Source: Styela clava
Taxonomy: Eukaryota; Chordata; Ascidiacea; Stolidobranchia; Styelidae
NCBI RefSeq assembly: GCF_964204865.1
Contig: NC_135252.1
Location: forward strand, 16,513,383 to 16,577,382
DNA length: 64,000 nt
Direction: 5' to 3'
A model generated the notes under the pieces. It was given only the letters and a program-made list of their open reading frames with translations, had not been told where the DNA came from and did no database searches. Both the position numbers and the translations under genes were made by a program. Each line of letters starts with the position of its first letter. Position 1 is the stretch's first letter. This document shows, piece after piece, positions 50,303 to 61,900 of this stretch.

Positions 50303-50340
50303 TATTCATTAGATTCTCTAAACAGAGAATCTAATGAATA
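50303..50340. other. Perfect 17-bp-arm hairpin unique to U3
   Basis: Arms 'tattcattagattctct' and its complement around an AAAC loop. In U1 and U2 the same site reads 'cattaatctctctaaacagagtaat', an imperfect hairpin with short arms. The U3 form looks like a template-switch copy of one arm onto the other. Confidence 0.85.
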
Positions 50341-50498
50341 AGACAATATACATATATATATTTGACTGACAATATATGTTTGACGTTCACAAACACTGTC
50401 AAAAACAGCATGATAAGTTCGAATTCCGTCAACGTAAATCACTTCAAGTTTTTAGTATATCAGTTGTTTACGTGATATATTTTATTGTTTGTTTGTGG

Positions 50499-52905
50499 AC
50501 CTGCAAGTCTAATGAAAGCGCCTAAACCAGAGCCGATCTGGATTCCAGCAGCCATACTTAATGAATGTAATCCCAATAAACTTTACAACATAATCAGCAC
50601 GTGTACATGTGGTGGGGCTTGAGAGTCATCGAAGATACATTCACGACTAATTTTACACGGCTTTTAACATTTCGACAGAATGCTTGACAGAATCTTGTCG
50701 ATCATCTACAACCTTTTGGGAATGTCGTCGTCAGGACGACCTGGCCATCACCACCGCTAGCCCGTGCTAGCTTGATAACGCCCAGTCTTTGTGATGTTTC
50801 GCTTTCCGAACCCAAGCATTGCTCGCCTTTTCAAAAGCAGAAGCTATGGAAGTCGGCCTGGCCTGGTATTGGTATTGGTGGCTGTGACAGCTTTGCCCTA
50901 TTCTGGGTGCAGTATTTTATCTGTTGTATTTTTTGTTCTCGGCGACTCACGTTGACCGCTGTAGAAACAATGACTTCCGAGTCTTCGAATTTCTGCCTGG
51001 CATCTGACTGTCAGTTCCTCGGCTTGGATTCGATAGTCTTAGACTAGAATTTGCAGCTAGCCAAGCCAGGTGTAATACGAAGGCAATAGATAGATGGCCC
51101 TAGAACTACAGTTGGAACCTTATTTTTAATTCGAGCCAAGCACGGCTACAATTGCGTTAGAGTACTGCCTCGTCTGGGCATCAGGTGCGTCTTCTGAACT
51201 TTGAGTATTGAACCACTCGGTTGTATTCCTTGGACGATTGACCAGAGGCAAATATTGAATTTTATTATTTACTCAATATTTATATGAAATTGAAAGTAAT
51301 ATCATGAAAGTAATATCATATACTATTTATATCAGTTTATGAATACACGTGGCGATTTTTATAGAATTATGCATTGTTTGCGTGTTATTTCACTGATTGC
51401 CAATATTTGCATAATATATATATATATATACCGCTTAGCATTTTGATAATTGTCCCACAGTCGCCGTTTGCTCATCTTTTTCCTACTAATTTTCTACTAT
51501 TCACTTGTTCGCTTATATATACATCTTGTCTTGAGAGTGTATACTTTATGTTTCAACATATCTGGCAGTTAACTACTTTACAACTATTCTCTCATTGAAC
51601 ATGAAGTGAACCGATGGACCGTTTTGTTTCTTTAGTGATTATTTGGTTGGAATGGATGGTGGCTATATTCGATGACCTCCGATCGTATCGCCATCTCCCA
51701 GTCTATACCAAAATAGATGCTGCGTAATTTGCTATTTCAATATGATCGACAAATCAATAAATTTTCACCATCTCTCTCTTTATTTGAAATCGGAGTCATA
51801 CTTTCAAACCCCTAAAATGCTATCTATAGTATTTCGAGAATTTAACTTGAGATTCGGACCCTAAATGTATAATTGCGATGGACATGAAACGAGTTCATTT
51901 AACTTTGTCCAACTTTATTATTTGCTGTCAATGTTTAATTTCACTTACTTTAACAAAACTAAATTTTCAGTTGTCAAATTCTGTTGCCTGTAAACCCTTT
52001 CCACCCATTTAAAATTAGTGTAAGTCAGTTAAAATAAGCTATCATAACTTTGAAAAGACAGGTAGCTATGTATTTTAAAATAAATTGATGCCAATCTTCA
52101 TACAACCAGATTTTAATCGCTATAGTTAAAACATGTTCGAATAAAACATTGAAAATGTTTGAATGGTAAAAAATGGGAATACTTTTTCTGGGGTCAAGAG
52201 TCAATACTTTCACTTTCAAACACCCCGTAACCCGACGCTGGAGTCAAAGTTTGATATGTCAGGAGTAAAAATTCGAAGTTGAATGCTATGTAACCAAAAC
52301 GTCAATCTCAGCCAACCAGTTGACCATAAAGTACACAGTGAATTGATGCAGCGATTATAACCGCGAGGTCATACATACTACTTCTTTAAAATACATTTGA
52401 TTGTAGTGTACTCGTGTTGAAACTTACAACTTGTAACTTTGTTGGGAATATCCAAAATACTCGATCACAATTACCTCTTTCTTAATTTTACCCCGTTTAT
52501 TTGAATAATAATCAAACTCATTCCGTAATAATAAACTTCGATTTTCTATTTGTAAACGTCAATAAGATAAAGAACTCATATTATAAAATTTGGTTTAATT
52601 AAAGAAGCCTATTATTTATAACACGCGGCTTCAACAAATTTGATTTTTTAATTAATAACAAGCAAGTGATGTTAGCTTAAGCATTGGCAAAGTAAACAAT
52701 TCAAATGAAGAATATGTATTTAGCTTTCATATCAAGTTAAATGTCATTTATTGTATTTTTCCAAGTCTTAATTGTTGTGGCACCTGCTGTCTTGCTTCAT
52801 TCAATTCAGATCGATTTCATTGACGTAGTCATGAAAAAAACATTTGTATTAAACAATATTTTACGAAAAGCAAGACCACTGAGGTTATTGTGTGATAAAC
52901 ATCTC
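50499..52905. other. Intergenic, no gene recognised; GC-richer block at 50.5-51.25 kb
   Basis: 50499-51250 is clearly less AT-rich than the surroundings and begins exactly at the end of the GPCR array. Its frames (for example 50772-51047 plus) match nothing recognised. It may be a degraded transposon. After 51250 the sequence is AT-rich with a short (AT)n run at 51417-51431 and no exons. An AATAAA on the minus strand at 52747-52752 is a likely end of the carbonic anhydrase transcript. Confidence 0.45.
52747..52752 (-). promoter_or_regulatory. Likely polyadenylation signal of the carbonic anhydrase gene
   Basis: AATAAA on the minus strand 154 nt beyond the stop codon, the best-placed hexamer after the last coding exon. 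Confidence 0.45.
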
Positions 52906-55900
52906 TTATAAAGTGAGACCTTCTTCATTACCAGTAGTTTGTCTGGCGCCTGAAACAAAAAGAGTAATTCAAGACATAAAACCTAAGCATTGTACAGCCC
53001 ACCGTGATGTTAGTACTTATGTGAATCAATGTAAGTTCAAAACAGATGTAAATTTTTCAAATATGAAATTGTTTATTGCTCCAGTTTCATCGTCGACTTG
53101 ATAAAATAAAGATTTATGAAGTATTATGAATTCACGATTCTTATGAGTTATGAGTCAAGTAAGCGCTCGGAAATTCACAGTTTAAAGGATATTATGGAAT
53201 GCATGTTAAAATTTTTTGCATGTTAAATTATTTGATATCAATGAAAATTTGCGAATCGATGTAGAAATCTAATTTTTCTTCTGTACTTCGTAATGGTTTA
53301 GTTTTGTTTCTCAATTTGCGTTGAATTCATCATGCTCTGGAATGTATTTTCAGTGATAATGCAGGTCAATATGAAAGTAGGAACTATCACAGTCAGATCA
53401 AAATGACAACGTTTATACCTGTGTATTTAGATTTTTTTTGTTTCTTTTTGCAGCAACACTTCATAACCAAAACAATCATAACTATAAATACGATGATTCC
53501 TGCTAGTGTGCATAGAACGATCTCGAGTACAGGTGGACCGGTATTGCCAACGGGTTCTGGGAAGTGCAAAACAAAAACAAAATAATAAGACCTTAATAAA
53601 TAAACATAAAATTGAAGTTTATAATTTTATTTTGCATCAACTCAGCTTGGAAATCTAGTGAGTAGCGTGTATTCGCAAGCATACTCGCAGATCACAGGAA
53701 CAAAATGAATGGGATTTTTTTTCATTCTTATTTACGTATGATTTTTAGTCTCCGAACCCTCAGAAAGTGAATCCATGATGAGCACGGAGTACCCGACATC
53801 TTTAATTTATGATACCAACATAATTATGTAGAACACGCTAACCACTCGGTCGCTGTGTACACAAATCTTGTATATTCTGAATAAAAATACGAACCTCCAG
53901 TTGGTGTAGAAACTGTAGATGGATTGTCAACATCTTCGTAGACATAGACTGTTCTCCCGTTCAAAGGTTGAATAGGTCGATAGTTGTTTCTCAGAAGATG
54001 ATCTTTTGTTTCGTTACCAGGCAACAGTTGCGAAGGTACGTTGGCCTTGTTTAGCTATCGAGTTTATAAATAAGATATATTGAAACATTTTGCTTTATTT
54101 AGCAAATAGAAATCCAAAAATGAATAAAGATATTATTATTAACGCCCATTCAAAAGTGATATTTTGCCAATGTGTAAAATTATTGAGAAACAATTTACAA
54201 CCACCTGTCTTTGCGCATTGTAACTACAAAGTGAAAAACAAACGTAGTCACATTGGCTCCTCAATGAAAAGTTGACTTCGCTATAATATTACTTCAGCTC
54301 AATTTTCCCAAATAAATAATTACTACGCGCCCGAAATTTTTACGATTCGTAAATTTTCGACAGATTACACGCGGATAAAATTCTTTGCTTCCTGCACATT
54401 GTAATTATGATTCCTAACCTTCGTTGCTTACTATTGAAATTCTGCTATGTCTCATTATTATTCAGCCTACCTTCTCCTTCGCAACAATGAACTCTATTTA
54501 TAATTCTTTTTATAAAATAAGATTTTACCGTTGCAGTTATTGTATCAAGTATCCCTTTCGATAGATTTGCCAATGGTGTATCTTCTGATATTTCTTCGGT
54601 CTTGATAAAACGAAACGATACAAATAATTATTAATTTCATACAGGTTTATAAAGTTTTGTTTTGACTTAATATTCACCTTTCCCGCTCCTGGCACAATAA
54701 GCATTGCTGTGCTTTCATGTTTTATAGTCTCCCTGGAAGTTACATCTGCGCCACTGTTACTGAACAGTCGTTCAAAAGCAATAAACTGAAAACAATGTGA
54801 GAAAACGAAGACTATCAGTGTTGATGCAAATGAAATTAAGTTACAACAATAAAAAAATTTGTTTGTTCATCCACGGTTGCACCTTTGCGATGGACATAAC
54901 AGATTACATTTTCGATTCTATTCTTCTATTCAAGTATTCTTCTAAATTTATCTGAGTAAAAACAGAGTTTTGAATCTTAGAATATACATTGACCGCGTCC
55001 AAATGCAAGATTTTGAAGCATTTTTATTATCTTATATAACTATTTGATTCTAGCTCATCAACTTCAATATTTCTAATAGCATTTTCGTGCGTGCTGTTAA
55101 ATTTTAGAAAATGATTAATAAAATGATTGAAAACCAATATGTTAAATATGAGAACAAAGAACTATTATTTATAGTCTAACCTGATTCACAGAAATTTCGA
55201 TGGGATGAGATAGCAATGTCCAAATAACTGTTTCGGAGCACGGTGGTGTAGTGAGAGATCCATTGTAACGATAAAATGAATAATCGCTTGGTAGGAGTGA
55301 AATTAAGCTTGGCCCAGAGGGAAATGATACACTATCGTCTGTAAATTTAAATACTGTTTATTAATGTTTGAATCAAACTTTTAAGAACAATTGAGAAATT
55401 TGAATTTTCATCAAGTATAAATAATTCATTGCCTCGGATATTACAATAGTTCCAACTTGTCGACCCCATGGGTGACGAGACAATAAAGCAAAATTGGAAT
55501 TTTATATTGATAGATTTAAAATATAGTGTGTTAATTTTGTATTAAAGTATTTCAGAATATTGTTCCAGACAGGGTAAGATAAATAAGACACCACCACTAA
55601 TAACAAATGGGCTTCATTAGAAACTTCGAACGAATGTAATTTCATGTCCACCCAAATACAAATTATTTCAATCAAATAAAATATGAGATGAGTAAGCATT
55701 AAGCGCTAGTTTTGACATGTTACCTTTGTAAATAATTTCCTCAAAAGCTTGTAATAGTTTCTGCATGTTAGAATTTTTTCCGTAGTCATTATTTTGTTTT
55801 GTTTCACTACTGCCGCTATGGGCAACGTCGAGTAATACGCCAATGACGACATAAGCGTCAGATGAATTCTTCTGAAAATCTGCTAAACTTGACAAGTACG

Positions 55901-58900
55901 AGTTTTTGCCATGAACGATATGCATCTGTAAAAATTATTTGATTTCATTAACATAATTAGCAAAAATCAACATTAAAAGTTTTTTTAATTAGGAAAATGT
56001 CATTGTTTTCAAATTCAACACTTGAGATTCATGAATTTTTTGATTTACGTTTGATTATCGATAACAGTGAGATTAAGTTATAGTTTTCTTAAAACTCAGT
56101 ACAAAAGCTTATTATTTAAATATTTTCCATATTCGTGGTTGCTTCAAAAGTAGCAAACCTCTGCAGGGTATCTTCTACCGTTCACAGTATGTTCTGATCC
56201 ACCATGAATATTTCCATCAACTGCTAAATCTCCCCAGTGAAAATGAAGTTGCAATGCAGTGTATGAATCACTCAAACCACCACCTGATATTGTGTAAGTT
56301 CGATCTTTGTCGATGTTAAGTTTCGCTAGAATTAAACACACTGAATTGTATTGAACTTAGTCCCAAATAGGTAACGATCTAGAATTTATGTTCGAGTCTC
56401 GGACAGCGAAATGTTGAACACGAGAACATCAACACAAATACGGTATATGTTAGGAATTTCTGATAATCAGACCAAACGGATCCCTTTGTAACAAGATCGT
56501 AAAAGTAATTGTTGGAGTAAGCAGTCAATAAAGAAACGAAATTAGATTTGTGTTTTAATAACAAACAGATTATACAGCAGGTAAAATACACCTGTCACAA
56601 TCATATATCAATTTGAAGTTTACAAGTAATATTAATTCACAAAATGTACATATATACCTGAATGCCCATCGTTGACAAATGAACCTTTTAATGCTTGGTT
56701 GTATCCATCAAAAATAATGGGTTTTACTGGGCTATTCGATCCGGGTGCATCCTGCAACTTTACCACTTTTGACTCGACAACGTTTATCGGGGACTGACTC
56801 TGCTGACCACATACTGGATATGAGTGTGACCAATCATCAGTACCTTCAAATAATTGATAATGAAGATAGTGGATCAGGAGATCAGAGTGGAAAAAATGCT
56901 CATGCTTTCCTGGCAAGGAGCAAGTCGCACTTTCAGTTCATTCACGACAAACCAAGTAAATTTGTAAGCTTCTGCTAGATCACAGTTTTGTATACGCAAC
57001 TTCTCTGAGAAAAGCGAGATATAACTCTAATAACAAGGATAAATATAGTTTATACAATCCGTTTCTATGTTTGGAATAGTAATTACTATTCAAGATATTT
57101 TACAAATATACATGGTTTTGTGAAAATAGATTAAGATATTCCTATTTATCACTCTAATAACATCTCATTCAATCATCATTGTGGCAATTGCTACATACGG
57201 AGCCAAGATGAAGTAAGTTGGTAGAACGGAGGTTTTGAATTATAACCTAATCATTGAAATGGAAATATGGAGCTCAAATATGAAATTCAAGCTTTTTGTG
57301 GTCGGAATAAATGATTACAGCAAGAAGTATCATCTTGTAATGAATTATTATCGCTCCATCTGAGCAATAATAATTAATCAATTTAAACCAATCCAATTCG
57401 CAAAGTTTACCAATTTTACCAAAACTAAAAAAACAAGTTATGGGGCTATATTTCTTTTTAATACATCAAAATTGGATCTATCCGCAATGATCTCGGTCAT
57501 TTCTGTGACTTTTTTCTGCATATCAATTCCGCTTCAATAAGTCTGTAATTTTGGCCCATATTATACAGTTATACTCTATATAGGTATATTCACGATTCTT
57601 GAACTTAAGTAAATGCCTTAATCGGAAATTTCGGGTTGAGTGAATGTAAATGGGATTAGTAAAAACAACACGGCTCTTGCATGGCATGTTGGCAATAACT
57701 TATATTCATATTGTTCATGGTGCGTATTTCCACTTAAAACCACAAAAACACCTGTATATGCGGGATTTGGTAATTCTCGAACTAGAACCCATTTTAAGAA
57801 GTCTATAGTTTTTAGTAATGTGTATTGCAGTCATATCAAATGTTTTGTGGAGATTAAATTTTACTTCAACGTTCATAAACACCATAGGAAGCGCGAATGA
57901 AAACCTTGACACGATTTTGAATGCGTCAAAGTGATAAAAAAGAAGAGTAAAATAGGTAAATATGAATTTTCTCTTGCTACGGGTGCAACAATTTTATAAT
58001 TATTCAGGAAACTTCAAAAGATTTTTGACATAAAATTGACAATTGACGTATAAAGTCTCATACATATTTCAATGTCTTTCGTGATATTAGACAATTACGA
58101 ATATTCTTCTGAATGTTTACTGATATTAGTAATAATACACTGCAAAAAACGAAAACACTTGTTTTCACTCTATTATGAGTAAATATTTTCAAATTTTTAT
58201 TCGTCTTTAGGTTAGTTTACTTTGGAAACAATGCTGTACAGCTTGAGCCAGTGTTTTTGTATAATTGAATCCAAAAAACATCAATTCCTATACAATACTT
58301 TTTACCGGTATCTTTGCCATATCAAATGGTATACATAAGTGATTAATGAATGGATGCAATTAAATTCTATACCAAAAAACTGGACTGTCTATTGATTTCC
58401 AGACTATCGTTTATCATCGCGTTGCCATTAACAACCCAAGTCACGAATGCGAGAATTTGAAAAACATTTTTTCAATGAATATAGTGTTTAAAATGCAATC
58501 GAAATAGATTCATTTTTTAAATTTCAAACCGCTCAACTGCGGCATAGCAAAACTGCTTAGCACAAGAAAGTTCGGTTCATCACTTTCGCTCATTACAGCA
58601 TAGCTAAGTACGATAACATTCCTACCTGTATTTGAACCATAATAAGTCCAACCATGCGTCTCATCATCTTCTTTCAAAAAAAATTCTGATGAAGGAATAA
58701 ATAAAATAAATTAGTGTTGCGACGTTTTGAGTAGAAAATATTCATAATTTTAATTTTACTTTACGAAAATACCTGTTATCACAATTCGCAGAATTTTCAA
58801 CGAGTTCACTCTCTTGGGAGAAACTAAATATTCACGTGGTTAACCCAAAGAGTTCTATTTACCAACGCAAAGGTGCGAAGCGTGACAAAAATATGAAAAT

Positions 58901-61900
58901 CATGCCGATTATGCGATTTTCACCAAATTTAGGGAAAATATTTAAAATCAATTTATAATTTGTATTCAGTCATCAAAAATGTGGAAGTTCATTGCAAAAG
59001 TAGTTTTACAACAAATAGTGAATACAATCAGTTCTAAAATATTTAATTAGAAAATTAATTGATAACAATAAAGCTCACTTATATCTAAATACGAAGTAAC
59101 TATTCTCCCATTCAATGATTGTACAGGTCGATAATTTCCTCCCAAGTTATCAATTGTTGACAAATCGGTGTCATCGCTCGCCGTAACTCTATCTTTGATG
59201 GCGTCAGGAGCAGAAACGGACTTCAGACTTTGAAGCATTTCCATCTACAATAATTGAAACACTACAAATAGTCATCTCAATAAGGCTATTTTAGGTTATT
59301 GTTATACAGAAGATGAAATCATATGTAAAATATTTTATCAGGCGTTTCATTTTTGTGAAGATATTCAACTACAAAAGTCCAGTATGTGTATAGTACTGTG
59401 CCAGTCAAATCTTTCGACAATACAAACTCTCGTTTGACAGCTCACACTTGACCAGGCTAAAATACTTTAAATCTTATTGGGTGAAGCTGGTGGTTTGAAA
59501 GCTATGATTTGCTCACCCTGTCCAAAATGAAAGTCAATTACCTGCGAAGCTATTGTTTTTCAAAACGCATATTTTGTTAATGTCGAGAAAACAGCAAGTC
59601 TGTTTAACTTGTTCATAACAAATTACTTAAGATAGTGTTTTAATTTGCAAGAAAATAAATTTGAAACGCTTGAACGATTTATTCGGAATTTGTGTTGACG
59701 AAACAAATGCCTGATATCTACACACAAATGGATGTGTTGGGATTTTGGAAACCGAATTATATAGAAACACAATATCTTAATAGGTTCAATTTGTAGAACA
59801 ATTGACATATGCCAACTTTTTCGGGGTCAACAAAAATTAAAATAAAAAATGGTCTCTTAGAATTAAATTACTATTTTTCCGAATCCTATCAATTTCACTT
59901 TTTTGTTTAAATTAAAATTTTTCGACATCGTTCCTCTGTGACTATGACCATACCACCAAGAAACGTAAATTTATTTTTCTCGTACTCAGTACAAAAGCCT
60001 TCTCGTGTAGATATTTCCCTAAAATATGCATCGATTGTAAACAGCGCGTAGCGATTGAGGTAACCGGGAATCAGAAATATGTATTGTACAATTTATTTTC
60101 ACTTGAATACTTGAATATGACATACACACGTGCTGTGCTGTAGGAAACTAACAGCAACTTTACCATAATATCAGAGTGATCGATAATTTTAATCCTGGCG
60201 TATGCAGGTCATGACGCCAGCACACTCAATTTGTAAAATATGATCTTTAGAATACCGATTGTACAAATACTCAAATTTTCACAATTATTAGGAAATTATA
60301 GAAAAGTTTCTGATTTTAGCTAATAGTACAAGGTAGTTAGCATACGAGTGGTATTTAAGTAAACAAGAGCGATTTATACAAACATTACGTTGCCTTATTG
60401 CCAACATTTCGGTATCTTTTGATGAATCAATACTAATTTTAGCGCGTAGGATAAATAATACAGTTTCGTTTTCATGACATATTTTTGATTAAGTGAGCAT
60501 ACCTGGGACTGTGATATTTCAACGGGTTCTTGGAAAACTGTCCACGTTACTGTTTCATAACACGGAGGTGTTGTCAGAGATCCGCTATATCGGTAATATG
60601 AAGCAGAATCAGGTAAAAGCGAAATCAATCTTGGTCCTGATTCGAGTGTGCTTGTTGAATCTATTTTTTTTTATACAAGAGACAAATATTCACATGTTAA
60701 ATGATTTATACTTCATATTCATATGCCCAATGAAGCTCTGCAAATATCAAGAATTTTTTATACGTAGAAGTTTCTATATGCAAAGCTTTTTAATCCTTTC
60801 GTTCGACTTACTTTTCGAGTTTACTGTAGCTTTAGTAAAGTTGTGTTTCCTTTCGGCTTGATTCATGGAAACATACCACACACAGTGAATTCGTCTGATC
60901 AAACGATAATTATAAATTTGGAGTGTCAAGTAGCAGTTTCATTTAAACTAGTATTTTCCAGTTATTATACCAGAGCGAAAATAAAAATAGAAATGACTGA
61001 AATTTAAATTTTATAGAAAGTGATCGTTTTCTTAAATGAATTACATTCAAAATATTTCTATATAGCCAAGCTTTCATAGGGCGGTCAAATACTTAGGAAT
61101 TTAAGAACGATAACTGACGATGGTACCGGCTACGGCGTGGAACAAAATGTTTATTTATATAAATATATGTTATTGTATAAACAACTTATCATTTGTTCTA
61201 TTAGTATTACAACCATTTGTTGTGACATTCTTCCTAAATATATAGGCTTCATTTAATCATTTTTAACTTAAGTTCAACGGGGAGTTAAGATGGGATCTGA
61301 AATGCGAAATTTAACTGATATTCCCGGGTCCTCGGAAGTTTATAAATATTTTTTGGTAAATTTACCTTTATATCTACACCTTTGTGCTGCTTGTAAGAGC
61401 TTTTCAAAATGAACGTTTTTGCTGTTGCCAACTTTTAGAAAAACGCCCAAAACTGCCAATCCGTCTGACATATCTTTGACTTGTCCGACGCTGGTGTACG
61501 GTTCTTTTATGTGAACAATATGCATCTGAAGTTGAGTGAAAAATTGTAAGTTGTGTGAAATAAAAAATTTGATTTATCTAAGTCTAAGATAGCAAATAAA
61601 CTACTAGTTTTCATATTGTATCAACTCAAATTTCATATTGTTGTCACGATAAGTTGAGTATTTTGTAATTTTAAACTCTGTTTTGTAATTTTCTTCTCAA
61701 GACCAGAAATAATACAAAACGTCTGGTTGAACCAAACCATACTTACTCATTGAAACCTATACTGTATCTCTTACCTCTGCTGGATAATGCCCCCCATTTA
61801 CAGTATGTTCAGATCCATCAGTTGATCCTGGAGTTGCCCAATGGATATGCAGCTGCAATGCGCGATATTTATTTTCTCCCATTCCACCGCCAGATAATAT

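Larger units (their letters stand above)
43146..50498. repeat. Tandem unit U3 (7.35 kb) of GPCR array
   Basis: Same content as U2, with receptor Y3. Homology ends abruptly at 'gtttgtttgtgga' (50498), exactly where the other units join the next copy, which confirms the unit boundaries. Confidence 0.9.

Noticed and set aside
51417-51431. (AT)n microsatellite and similar short TA runs (for example 19415-19428, 30718-30740)
   Set aside because: Ordinary simple repeats in AT-rich DNA.
57640-57900. 86-codon plus-strand frame in the carbonic anhydrase intron
   Set aside because: Antisense, no domain, no splice partners.
58870-58910. Possible signal-peptide exon for carbonic anhydrase domain 2 ([13 protein letters not shown], then gtaaat)
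   Set aside because: It ends in phase 2 while the next exon (58685) needs phase 1, so it cannot join in frame; it also lacks a cleavage-like site.
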